Source: Clostridium sp. CF012
GTDB lineage: Bacteria; Bacillota; Clostridia; Clostridiales; Clostridiaceae
Reading direction: 5' to 3'
Assembly: GCF_018861755.1 (NCBI RefSeq)
Contig: NZ_JAHLEF010000035.1
Coordinates: forward strand, 1 to 54,035
DNA length: 54,035 bases
Below, in pieces: positions 44,277 to 52,429 of this stretch. A program made the position numbers and the translations under genes. Position 1 is the first letter of the stretch. Each line of letters starts with the position of its first letter. Under the pieces are notes generated by a model. That model saw only the letters and a list, made by a program, of their open reading frames with translations. It was not told where the DNA came from and did not search any database.

Positions 44277-44319
44277 TGTAGGTAAGTTTGTATTCACAAA
44301 TCTACCTACATTTTTTTCA
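44277..44319 (+). terminator. Strong hairpin with T-run, overlapping yidC remnant
   Basis: AATGTAGGTAAGTTTGT pairs with ACAAATCTACCTACAT, followed by eight T's. No plus-strand gene precedes it within 400 bases. It overlaps the point where the YidC-like reading frame breaks off, so it may be part of whatever truncated that gene. Confidence 0.6.
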
Positions 44320-44521
44320 TTTCTGGTTGAATTGCACCCATTTTAGCTGTCTATTTAGTTTGTTTAATAGTTAAAGGCAACAACACTGACTTTATTATAA
44401 CTGTAAAAACAATTATTGCCAGGCCATAGGATATATTATTAATTGGTATAATTATATGAATACCGCTGTGTATAAAGTAAAAAAACTTTTCAAGTGGAGC
44501 AATTAAAAAATTTAAATTCAA
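44309..44521 (-). pseudogene. YidC/OxaI insertase gene fragment
   Basis: From a TTG with GGGAGG upstream the frame reads MNLNFLIAPLEKFFYFIHSG, then SYGLAIIVFTVIIKSVLLPL and TIKQTK, followed by an in-frame TAG. After the stop it continues TAKMGAIQPEMKKM. This is the N-terminal quarter of a YidC-type membrane insertase, in which KQ-K-x-AKM-QPEMKK is diagnostic. It has both a nonsense codon and loss of the remaining ~75 percent, so it is not functional. Confidence 0.82.
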
Positions 44522-44570
44522 ATACAAAACCTCCCAAGTACTTATTTAACTAGGTTAAGTGTAAGGTAGC

Positions 44571-44981
44571 CTACCCTAGAATTCGCAGTTCAAATTCCTT
44601 ATTGCAACAAGGACATTTAACTGTATGCTTTCCCCTCATTCGTGGCAAACGAAGTACCTTCTTGCAATGTGGACATTTGCGAAAACGATGCGTTTTAATT
44701 TCTTTAATTCTGCGAATCGTCAAAGAACCTTTTGCGCGAGCAGGTTTCCAAATCCTCATAAACTTTTCATTTTCCATACGTCTTTTGTAAACATTTCTAG
44801 ATAACGTTCTGAAAATAGTATAAACCAGAACAGCAGACATAAAAATGCTAATAACAGTAGAACTGATAAAAGTATTAGCAACTATCAAAACGAAATATGC
44901 CCCAATCAATGCAATATACAGTTGGTCTGTACCATACCTACCATACATAAACTTTGTTAACTTATTTTTTAAATTCCCCAT
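44571..44981 (-). CDS. Membrane protein with C-terminal zinc ribbon
   Basis: The 136-residue protein has two hydrophobic helices (YIALIGAYFVLIVANTFISS and TVISIFMSAVLVYTIFRTL), a basic linker, and a zinc ribbon (CPHCKK ... CPCCNKEF) facing the cytoplasm. This layout is common in a conserved but uncharacterised Firmicutes family. ATG 44981 is eight bases after AGGAG; the in-frame GTG at 44990 is too close to that site. It lies ~130 bases downstream of leader-like repeat B. Confidence 0.75.
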   Translation of the reverse strand: MGNLKNKLTKFMYGRYGTDQLYIALIGAYFVLIVANTFISSTVISIFMSAVLVYTIFRTLSRNVYKRRMENEKFMRIWKPARAKGSLTIRRIKEIKTHRFRKCPHCKKVLRLPRMRGKHTVKCPCCNKEFELRILG

Positions 44982-45111
44982 TTTACTCACTCCTCATTAA
45001 TACGGTCGTCCTAAGCTTTCTTTGCTGCAATTATGGACGGAATTAGGCCTGCCATAAAACAAACTATCATACTACTAATAACAAGCACCATACCACCCAC
45101 ATAAATACACT

Positions 45112-45268
45112 ACTCTATTATTTAAGTTTCCTCAAACTATAATTCTGCATTAATCTCCAATTCCCTTTATATAGTGTAGCATATATGTAGATAAATACCA
45201 TTTCATTTTCTTAATCAATTAGAGAAAGCCTACCCCATAGATTTCTCTATGAAATAAGCTTTTATTGT
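45112..45268 (-). repeat. Leader-like repeat family B, good copy
   Basis: It is nearly identical to 40832-40988 over its length, including the hairpin CATAGAGAAATCTATG and the AGTTTGAGGAAACT hairpin on the minus strand. It lies upstream of the zinc-ribbon protein gene and downstream of the second L,D-transpeptidase. Confidence 0.85.
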
Positions 45269-45393
45269 TACTTCTATTTAATTTTTCACTCAGTCTGCTA
45301 TGCATATCTTATTTCCTCTAATTGTTTCACTAAAGGGTTTGGAATTCTAGGTTTTGTCCACTCTGGTTTAAAATTAAATAAATTTATCTTCTA

Positions 45394-46803
45394 TTAGTAA
45401 CAAATAACTGGAGTACCTGCCTCTATATTATTAAATATTGTTTTCGCTACATCGTATGGTGAATTTATACAACCATGTGATCCGCCTGTCTTATATAGCT
45501 CTCCACCAAAATCAGTTCGCCAGCTTGCATCATGAATTCCTATTCCTCCATTAAAAGGTAGCCAATAATTCACAGGAGCAGCGTAGTCTTCACCTTTAAG
45601 GGTCGCATTTCTTTCTTTATAATCGATCTTATAAATGCCCATAGGCGTTCTAGTCTTATCAGATCCATCATTACCTGTAACAACATCCCCTTTTGTTATC
45701 AGCACTCCGTTTTTATAAAACCACATGTGTTGCCCTGAAAGATCTATTTCTACATAGGTATTTCCAATATCATCCTTGCCACGAGATAATGCGGTTTGAT
45801 AATATGCTGGTTCTTTTTCTATAGATTCCCCTTCCATTATCATGGAAATTAAATTTTGGACTTCTTTAACCTTATTAATGGCCCATCCATAACTACCGCC
45901 ACCAATATTAATTACCTTTCCCGATGATGTAACAAAACTTCTCGTCTTAGCAACTGTATTATATTCACTAGCAAGTACTTCCATATAGCTTTCAACTTGT
46001 TTTTCATTAAATGTGACTTCACTATCCTCATCAACTGTAACCCACTTATTTATTGTAGAACCATCTAAAATTTCTTTATCTTCCCCAAAAATATAGGTAA
46101 TCTTTGAAGATACATATTTGTTTAACTTGTCCCTTGTGGCAACTACCTTTGGAGATTTTGAAGTATATGTTGGCTTAACATAGTAGTTAATTGACTCCAA
46201 ATCTATTGTTGTTTCACCCTTAGTCATTGCATCTACGGCATTCTTATATAAAATGTCTTTATTGCCCTTGTTTCCAATGACTTCATCCACAATCACATAA
46301 CTATTATCTATATACTTATAGCTAGCATTTTTAGGTTCAATCACCTTACTACTATCAAAACAAGAAAGCTTATCCACTTGTTCTTTTAATAAATCTTTAT
46401 CATATTTAACTCCTACTATCATTTTAGAATCTTTTGTATTAAAAACTGCTGAAATCCATTTATAAGGATTCTGCTTATCTTTAAACTCCTTAAACTCACC
46501 ATTCATATCATACTTTAAGCCAATTTCTTCTCCTCTAATTTGTTCATTTATACCGCCTCGTTCTTTTATGTTTAACTGATACTTTTGAATCTCAGATGCC
46601 ATTTGTTCATTTACGACTTCTACACTTTTACCTGAAACACTAATGCTATTTATTGTAGAACCAAAATAAAAATGATTCATAAAATATATTGCCATCCCAA
46701 AGTATATTATAAGTAAAGTACAAATAGAAATTATAATACCTAAAACAATTTTCTTACGCTTTTTTATTGACCTTATTGTTGACTTTTCTACCGCAGTTTC
46801 CAT
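45394..46803 (-). CDS. L,D-transpeptidase (YkuD) with PG-binding N-domain, copy 2
   Basis: It is the same 469-residue architecture as the gene at 42383, with catalytic SHGCIN and Cys445. Residues 1 to ~370 appear identical. The C-terminus differs at few places (ITKGD for ITQGD, KGEDYAA for KGENYAA, SWRTDFGG for SWRDKFGG, PVICY for PVVCY). The upstream ~60 bases are also shared. Two active copies would raise dosage of 3-3 cross-linking. The uneven divergence points to recent gene conversion. Confidence 0.93.
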   Translation of the reverse strand: METAVEKSTIRSIKKRKKIVLGIIISICTLLIIYFGMAIYFMNHFYFGSTINSISVSGKSVEVVNEQMASEIQKYQLNIKERGGINEQIRGEEIGLKYDMNGEFKEFKDKQNPYKWISAVFNTKDSKMIVGVKYDKDLLKEQVDKLSCFDSSKVIEPKNASYKYIDNSYVIVDEVIGNKGNKDILYKNAVDAMTKGETTIDLESINYYVKPTYTSKSPKVVATRDKLNKYVSSKITYIFGEDKEILDGSTINKWVTVDEDSEVTFNEKQVESYMEVLASEYNTVAKTRSFVTSSGKVINIGGGSYGWAINKVKEVQNLISMIMEGESIEKEPAYYQTALSRGKDDIGNTYVEIDLSGQHMWFYKNGVLITKGDVVTGNDGSDKTRTPMGIYKIDYKERNATLKGEDYAAPVNYWLPFNGGIGIHDASWRTDFGGELYKTGGSHGCINSPYDVAKTIFNNIEAGTPVICY

Positions 46804-47084
46804 AATTGCACCCCCTATTTTCTTAATCTATTATACCTCAAAACAGTCTTTTAAGTAACATCTATTAGCTACATAATTAGTTTTACTAGCTGCCCCTTAA
46901 TATATTCATTGTCCAGTGTGGCATTTTTTAGCTTATTCAAAATTATTGGTACAGTAAAAAATATATTAAGGTTTAATTGAATTTTTAACTACAGCTATTG
47001 TTTTCTTGAATAAACTTTTTAAATTCCGTAAAGGCTAATTCACTCGTATTTACAAACAAACGCCATTTTAATTACTTCTCTCTA

Positions 47085-47132
47085 CATTTTAGTTAGTAAC
47101 GATAATAGTTATTATCGTTACTAACTAAAATG
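47085..47132. other. 48-bp perfect palindrome
   Basis: Two 23-bp arms, CATTTTAGTTAGTAACGATA plus ATA and its exact complement, flank a 2-base GT centre. It lies in the 730-base gene-free interval 46804-47537, with no T-run. It could be abutted terminal repeats of a mobile element, a large operator (its core GATAATAGTTATTATC resembles a Fur box), or a cruciform site. Confidence 0.8.
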
Positions 47133-47139
47133 ATAAATG

Positions 47140-47163
47140 AAAAATGAAAGCTTTGCAACAATT
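47140..47163. repeat. 24-bp repeat identical to 5675-5698
   Basis: It begins seven bases after the 48-bp palindrome. See the copy at 5675; there no such palindrome is present. Confidence 0.6.
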
Positions 47164-47207
47164 ACTTCTACAGTAATTATGAATATTAATTCATGTAGTA
47201 AAATTAA

Positions 47208-47281
47208 AGCAAGTAAAGTAACGACTTTCAATTTTTACTACGACCTCGGTGTACATACAATACTGGAAGTTATTGTTTGCT
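47208..47281 (+). repeat. Two-hairpin repeat family A, diverged copy
   Basis: It starts AGCAAGTAAAG, then TTTTTACTACGACCTCGGTG, TACATACAATACTGGAAG and TTATTGTTTGCT. The left hairpin is altered while the centre and right hairpin are kept. Confidence 0.75.
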
Positions 47282-47389
47282 TTAAACAATACAAGAATAC
47301 AATATACTGCTGAAAGTTCATTTGATTTTTCAATAAAAACATGGTATATTATTTATTAAGTGAAAAATTAAATAATGAGTTCAAATAAA

Positions 47390-47470
47390 CGACACATGTT
47401 GTGCTTTGCACGTAAATCTGATTACGGTTTACGATACAAAATAACTATATGTGTTTTTTTTGTTGTCTAA
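47390..47470 (+). promoter_or_regulatory. Structured leader with possible attenuator
   Basis: ACACATG ... ATATGTGT encloses small hairpins GTGC-TTT-GCAC and CGTAAA-TCTGATTACGG-TTTACG, and is followed by eight T's, 70 bases before the DUF2798 gene. A multi-stem structure closing onto a U-run in a 5' leader is what a terminating riboswitch or attenuator looks like. It matches no class I know. Confidence 0.45.
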
Positions 47471-47537
47471 AAGACGGCAAAAGTTATTTGAGCTTTATTT
47501 TTTGCGTAAAATATACTAAGAAAAGGGGAAATGAAGT

Positions 47538-48035
47538 ATGGAATTTTACATGAATTTACCAAGAAACAAAAGGGATTTCGCGTTATTTTTGGCAGTTATT
47601 TCAATTATATCAGTTAATATAATTGCACCATTGATTACTTGCTTTGAAGTTGGCTTTCATATGTATGTATGGGCAGATGCAATAAAAATAATACCTTTTA
47701 TTTGGATTTGCGTGATTGTCTTAGTTTTAATAACATATAAACCTGCTGAATGGTTAACGTCTAGAATAGTAGAGGAGGGAGACAGTTTTAGTTCGCATAT
47801 TGTTATAAATATTTTATGCACGGTATTTTTAATGTCAATATTTTTGACTGTGATTGGTACATGGATAGGAACCAGGCAAGTTAATATGGAGCCAATTCGT
47901 ATGTTCTTTTATAAGTGGCCACGTAATTTTGCAATTTCCTTTGCAGTAGAGTTATGTATTGCACAGCCAATAGCAAGAGCGGTTATGCTAAAAATACATC
48001 AGATTAAAGATTCGAAAAATATATACGAAAACTAA
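47538..48035 (+). CDS. DUF2798-like membrane protein
   Basis: The 165-residue protein has four hydrophobic helices in two repeats. The late segment KWPRNFAISFAVELCIAQPI (then ARAVM) matches the DUF2798 signature; the first half has LPRNKRDFALFLAVISIIS in the equivalent place. The function is unknown. ATG follows AAAAGGGGAAATGAAGT. A structured leader lies upstream and a tetraloop terminator directly downstream, so it is a single-gene unit. Confidence 0.72.
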   Translation: MEFYMNLPRNKRDFALFLAVISIISVNIIAPLITCFEVGFHMYVWADAIKIIPFIWICVIVLVLITYKPAEWLTSRIVEEGDSFSSHIVINILCTVFLMSIFLTVIGTWIGTRQVNMEPIRMFFYKWPRNFAISFAVELCIAQPIARAVMLKIHQIKDSKNIYEN

Positions 48036-48038
48036 TTA

Positions 48039-48059
48039 GACTGCTTCGGCAGTCTTTTC
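48039..48059 (+). terminator. Terminator after the DUF2798 gene
   Basis: GACTGC-TTCG-GCAGTC followed by TTTTC, a UUCG tetraloop terminator four bases after the stop codon. Confidence 0.85.
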
Positions 48060-48110
48060 AAGAATGTTCATGAACAAATTATAAACACAATTTGTTTTAC
48101 TAATTTGTTT
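48060..48110 (+). repeat. Decayed repeat of family A (28644-like arm)
   Basis: ATGTTCATGAACAAATTATA and AACACAATTTGTTTTACTAA retain the hairpin arm seen at 28644 and 37084; the CTCGAG centre is lost. Confidence 0.5.
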
Positions 48111-48127
48111 TACTTAATGGTTAGATG

Positions 48128-48178
48128 CAAAAAGGGTATAGAACTTTTTCTTTATAAGAAAGTTCTATACCCTTTTTA
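48128..48178. terminator. Bidirectional terminator
   Basis: AAAAAGGGTATAGAACTTT pairs perfectly with AAAGTTCTATACCCTTTTT. It serves the VOC gene from the right and possibly transcripts from the left. Confidence 0.85.
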
Positions 48179-48194
48179 TTCTTTTTTATTACTT

Positions 48195-48617
48195 TTACAT
48201 TTCTTTACTGTCGTAGCTAAATTGCCATCCAATATCAAACTTATCTGTTAGGCTACCGTAACACTTGCTCCAGAATGTTTCTTGAAGCTCCATGTCTACA
48301 GTACCTCCCTCTTTTAGTTTATTAAATAAGGATTTAATTTCATCTATATTCTTACTGCCTACTACAAGAGTTATGTTATTTCCGTTGGTAAAAGGAGTAC
48401 CCGGAAAAACATCTGAAAACATAACATTGCTTCCAGCAATATTAAGCAGTGCATGCAACACAAGATTCTTTGCTTCTTCTGAGATAACAAATTTTGGGTC
48501 AGGTGGAGTCTGCCCGTAAGTCATAATATGTGGTTTTTCCGTTCCAAAAGCCTGCGCATAAAACTCTACCGCTTGGCGGCAGTTTCCATTAAAATTAATA
48601 TAAACACCAATTGCCAT
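48195..48617 (-). CDS. VOC-family (PhnB-like) protein
   Basis: The 140-residue protein has the glyoxalase/PhnB pattern: INFNGNCRQAVEFYAQAFG near the start, VMFSDVFPGTPFTNGNNITL in the middle and TFWSKCYGSLTDKFDIGWQF near the end. The family uses paired beta-alpha-beta-beta-beta units, often binding a metal. The actual reaction is unknown for PhnB-like members. ATG 48617 follows AGGAGTGAAGC; the GTG three codons earlier is inside that site. Confidence 0.85.
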   Translation of the reverse strand: MAIGVYINFNGNCRQAVEFYAQAFGTEKPHIMTYGQTPPDPKFVISEEAKNLVLHALLNIAGSNVMFSDVFPGTPFTNGNNITLVVGSKNIDEIKSLFNKLKEGGTVDMELQETFWSKCYGSLTDKFDIGWQFSYDSKEM

Positions 48618-48701
48618 TCGCTTCACTCCTAATTTAAAATTATTAATTATGATTTATTTTAATATTATATCACAAAAAATCCTGTTAATTCATCACAATT
48701 T

Positions 48702-50510
48702 TTAACATTCAATTTCCTCAGTGAGCTTTATTATCTCATCAATTATATTACCAATATGCTCTATTGTATCAAGCAATGGTTTTTCTGTGGTTATATCTAC
48801 TCCAGCCATTTTCGCAAGCTCTACTGGTGTTTTAGTTGATCCTGCTTTAAGTACAGCTATCCAATCATCTATAGCTGGTTGTCCTTCACTTAAAATCCTC
48901 TTGCTAACCTCTGTAGCTATGGTAAGTCCTGCACTGTAAGTATAAGGATAAAGTCCCATGTAATAATGAGGCTGTCTCATCCAAGTAAGTTCCGCTCCAT
49001 CAATTATTTTCACGTCATCTCCCCAGAATTTTTCAAGTACACTTCTTTTTATTTCATTAAGTTTTGTAGCCTGAACGCTTCCGCCCTGATCAATTATATT
49101 GTATACCTCTCTTTGATACGCTGCTTCTAAGAGGTGTGTTACAAAGTTATGATAATAAGTATGTCCTATCATTGAGGATAAAACCCATCTCTTAAATCTA
49201 GGATCATCATTAACTTTCATAAGGTAATTTGCCATGAGCATCTCATTCATTGTAGATGGTGCTTCTACGAAATATGTTGAGACCTCTGTATCAAATATAT
49301 TTTGGCTTTTATTACATAAATTGAAGTGTCCTGCATGCCCAAGCTCATGTGCTAGTACAAATACCTCTGCCATTTTTTCAGCCCAAGAAATTAAAATGAA
49401 AGAATGGCTTCCATAAGGACTTGCACAAAAAGCTCCTGTAGATTTGCCCTTGTTTTGTGCAAAGTCAATCCACCTTTCATCATAAGCTCTTTTAACCATC
49501 TCTATGTAATCTTCACCGAGTATAGATAATGCCCCCTCAATATATTTCTTAGACCCTTCCACTGTTATATTAGGCTCATAGCCTGGATCAACTGAAACCT
49601 TCAAATCCGCAAAAGTCATTTCTTCTATTTTATGTATCTTCGCAAGAAGCTTCGCATACTTTCTCATGTGAGGTGCTAACTTCTCCATAATTAAGTCTAT
49701 CTGCCTGTTATATAACTGCCTATCTACCTTTTGAGAGAATAACAAACTGTCTATAACGGAATCAAACCCTCTAAGCGTTGCCATTGTTTTTTCCTTTTGT
49801 ACTTGAGTTTGATAAGCTGCTGCTACAGTATTCTGATATTCCCTTAATTTAGAAGAGAAAGCTTCAAACGCAGCTCTACGGACCAATGCATCATTTTCAT
49901 ATTCCCATTCATCTTCAAAAAGTCCAAAACTAAGTGGATGCTCCACTCCGTCTACAGTAAAGTTATCGAAATTCATATCCGCAAGCTTAGCTCGTTCATA
50001 AATGCTATAAGGGGCTTCTAATGTTCCCGCTAAAGCAGCTAATACTCTTTCTACTTCTGGATGAAGTGCATGTGCCTTATCTCTTTTTATATCATTTAAA
50101 TAATTGCTATTTTCCTTTGACTCACTTATTGCATCGTCAATAATTCTTTCATCAGCTTGTATAATTTCGCTTTTTACAAAGCTCAGCCTGCTGTCAATAT
50201 CAGATGCCATATTCATATATTTCATAGCTCTGTCTTGGTTTTCATTGTTAGTATGATCCACTGAAACTGCAAGCTCTGCGTAAGATCCTGTAAGGTATGA
50301 AATCTCGGCTATCTCTCTCATTTTATTCAAACATTGATTAATATTGCTTGCTGTATTCAGCTTTCCTTTATAATTTTTTTCTACCTCAAAAGTAAGTTCT
50401 TGAAGCTCTTTTCCAGCTAAATTATACTGCAGCTCTGTTGCATAAATAGCAGATAAATCCCAAGTAAGTGATTGCTCTACATCTTTTCTATCCTTTAAAG
50501 TTTTTCCCAT
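48702..50510 (-). CDS. pepF: Oligoendopeptidase F (M3 family)
   Basis: The 602-residue cytoplasmic zinc metallopeptidase has HELGHAGHF around residue 390 as the M3 HExxH motif, with the downstream glutamate in STYFVEAPSTMNE. The N-terminal helical domain (WDLSAIYATELQYN ...) and C-terminal WMRQPHYYMGLYPYTYSAGL are typical of the PepF group. It degrades oligopeptides of roughly 7-17 residues. Length is normal. ATG 50510 follows AAAGGGGGC. It is monocistronic. Confidence 0.95.
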   Translation of the reverse strand: MGKTLKDRKDVEQSLTWDLSAIYATELQYNLAGKELQELTFEVEKNYKGKLNTASNINQCLNKMREIAEISYLTGSYAELAVSVDHTNNENQDRAMKYMNMASDIDSRLSFVKSEIIQADERIIDDAISESKENSNYLNDIKRDKAHALHPEVERVLAALAGTLEAPYSIYERAKLADMNFDNFTVDGVEHPLSFGLFEDEWEYENDALVRRAAFEAFSSKLREYQNTVAAAYQTQVQKEKTMATLRGFDSVIDSLLFSQKVDRQLYNRQIDLIMEKLAPHMRKYAKLLAKIHKIEEMTFADLKVSVDPGYEPNITVEGSKKYIEGALSILGEDYIEMVKRAYDERWIDFAQNKGKSTGAFCASPYGSHSFILISWAEKMAEVFVLAHELGHAGHFNLCNKSQNIFDTEVSTYFVEAPSTMNEMLMANYLMKVNDDPRFKRWVLSSMIGHTYYHNFVTHLLEAAYQREVYNIIDQGGSVQATKLNEIKRSVLEKFWGDDVKIIDGAELTWMRQPHYYMGLYPYTYSAGLTIATEVSKRILSEGQPAIDDWIAVLKAGSTKTPVELAKMAGVDITTEKPLLDTIEHIGNIIDEIIKLTEEIEC

Positions 50511-50865
50511 TTTAAAGCCCCCTTTTGTATTTTGATTGGTATTATTTATATTTTATACCTTATTATTGGTTTAGTCTATAGACCAATGTATGTATTGTGA
50601 ATGTTACATATCATCCATTAAATATTCTCAAGCCTCACCGATGTTATAGCTGTTAAAACTAACTAGTTTTAATGCTTAACGTTGTAAATTCACATAATGT
50701 TGTCGCTACCCCTTACGGAATACTGGCCGAGATGATGATTGTAAATATTAGTGATGATCATCACCCCTTATATCTTCTAAATGAATAATGAATATTATAA
50801 CGTTAACTGTATTATCAATTTTGATTATAAGTTCAATTTTATATTTCTTTTGGTACAAATAATTT
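50511..50865. other. Gene-free stretch
   Basis: It holds only a short hairpin, ATTGGT...ACCAAT at ~50566-50587, close upstream of pepF. No ORF with a convincing start was found. Confidence 0.4.
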
Positions 50866-50900
50866 ACGAAAAACAAAGGCTTGGAAGTATCCAAGCCTTT
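50866..50900 (-). terminator. Terminator of the MocR-like gene
   Basis: AAAGGCTTGG-ATACTT-CCAAGCCTTT followed by GTTTTTCG on the minus strand, five bases after the stop codon. Confidence 0.85.
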
Positions 50901-50905
50901 AAGTT

Positions 50906-52291
50906 CTATTTTTTAATAATAGAATTAAGTATCTTTAAGCCTTTTTTTAATTCGTCAATATTATTAGGAGAGCAGATTGCAATTCTTACAGCTGGGATAG
51001 TTTTAGAATTTGCAACTGCAAATTTTTCTCCGCAATATACCAAAACACCATTGTATTTACATATTTCTTCAAATGATTGACCATCTACCCATTTAAGAGG
51101 TAATTCTAACCATCTAAATTGACTATATTTATTACCATATATTTTTTGATTTTTTAATATACGATCAGTAATAACGTTTCTTTCTACAATTCTTGCTCGT
51201 TTTTCTTCAATTATTTTTTCTGATAAACCTGACTCTATAAGTCTAGATATGATCTCAACATCAAAAGGCGATGTCATTACATTTACATTATTAATCCCAT
51301 CAGAAATTAAAGCTTTTAGATTATTTGGAACTACTAAAAAAGAAACCCTTAAACCTACACATAAAGCATTAGAAACGCTAGAAATATATATACTTTGTTC
51401 AGAGACAATACTTGAGATAGGTACAAGATTATCTTGGGTTAAAAAAGAATAGCTAGCATCTTCTATGAATATTAGATTGTTATACCTTACAATCTTTGCT
51501 ATGCTTATTCGTTGATTATTATTTAGAGTATACGTTGTAGGATTATTACAATCTGACATAATGTATAACCCTTTTATGCTTTCATTTTTACAAAGCTTGT
51601 TAAAAGCTTGTAAATTCATTTTATTATTTGCATATGGGATAGGAATTAGGCGGATACCTAACACGTTAGCTAAGGATTTAAAACCAGGATATATGTATTG
51701 GTCGGTTGCAATCTTATCTCCACGTTGAAACAGAGACATTAGTATTATACATAAGGCATTTTGAAGTCCTGAAGCAATCATTATGTTATCAATATCAGCA
51801 TTTAAATTGAATCTTTGAAGCCATTTTTGAGCATTTATTTTATGAGAAATTCTTCCCAAAGGTTCAGAATATTTTAAAAGATTGTTTATATCTTTTTTCT
51901 TTAAAACCTCATTCATTACATCAATGACATATTTATTTTGCTCATACGGAGGATGAGATGCCCCCATATCAATACAATTAAGCGTAGGTTTTATATTTAA
52001 CATCGGGGAAGAAACCTGTACATCTGAAGAAATATAAGTACCTTTACCTGTCGTACCACTAATAAGTCCTTTTAATTCGCAAATCTTGAAGGCTCTAGTT
52101 ACAGTACTTAAATTAATATCTAGAAAATCGGCTAATTCTCTCTGAGGAGGGAGTTTATCACCGGGGTTTAAAACACCTTTCCTAATATCTTCTTCTAAAA
52201 TAATTGCAATAGATTTATAAAGTGGTGACCTTAAATTAATTTTATTGGGAGTCCATGACATTGGATAATCTATAAATGAGTTTACAGGCAT
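50906..52291 (-). CDS. MocR-type GntR regulator with aminotransferase-like domain lacking the PLP lysine
   Basis: The 461-residue protein has a GntR winged helix (PGDKLPPQRELADFLDINLS, TVTRAFKICELKGLI) joined to a fold type I aminotransferase domain, as in MocR/GabR/PdxR regulators that sense PLP plus an amino acid. The Schiff-base lysine, expected in a S-F-S-K-T-x-x-P-G-L-R context, is Asn308 here (ISSVSNALCVGLRVSF). The pyridine-binding Asp is in FIEDAS. So PLP could not bind covalently in the usual way. ATG 52291 follows GGAGGGGTAATT. It is divergent from the deformylase-like/racemase-like pair and shares their control region, so it probably regulates them. Confidence 0.85.
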   Translation of the reverse strand: MPVNSFIDYPMSWTPNKINLRSPLYKSIAIILEEDIRKGVLNPGDKLPPQRELADFLDINLSTVTRAFKICELKGLISGTTGKGTYISSDVQVSSPMLNIKPTLNCIDMGASHPPYEQNKYVIDVMNEVLKKKDINNLLKYSEPLGRISHKINAQKWLQRFNLNADIDNIMIASGLQNALCIILMSLFQRGDKIATDQYIYPGFKSLANVLGIRLIPIPYANNKMNLQAFNKLCKNESIKGLYIMSDCNNPTTYTLNNNQRISIAKIVRYNNLIFIEDASYSFLTQDNLVPISSIVSEQSIYISSVSNALCVGLRVSFLVVPNNLKALISDGINNVNVMTSPFDVEIISRLIESGLSEKIIEEKRARIVERNVITDRILKNQKIYGNKYSQFRWLELPLKWVDGQSFEEICKYNGVLVYCGEKFAVANSKTIPAVRIAICSPNNIDELKKGLKILNSIIKK

Positions 52292-52308
52292 AATTACCCC
52301 TCCAAAAT

Positions 52309-52361
52309 ATTGTATTGCATACAATATTATCATTGATTGCATACAATCTCAACAATATAAT
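52309..52361 (+). promoter_or_regulatory. Divergent control region: MocR double operator and promoter
   Basis: ATTGCATACAAT occurs twice as a direct repeat, at 52314-52325 and 52336-52347, 22 bases (two helical turns) apart. The first is part of the palindrome ATTGTATTGCATACAAT. MocR regulators typically bind such direct repeats. The plus-strand promoter TTGATT (52333-52338) / TATAAT (52356-52361), spacing 17, has its -35 inside the second site. Confidence 0.78.
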
Positions 52362-52383
52362 ATAACTAATAAGCTTACCGTAA

Positions 52384-52401
52384 TACAAAAGTACTTTTGT
52401 A
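52384..52401. other. 18-bp perfect palindrome in the 5' leader
   Basis: TACAAAAGTACTTTTGTA lies between the promoter and start codon of the deformylase-like gene, a possible second regulator site. Confidence 0.5.
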
Positions 52402-52429
52402 AATGAATAAAATTTAAGGAGAGATTACT

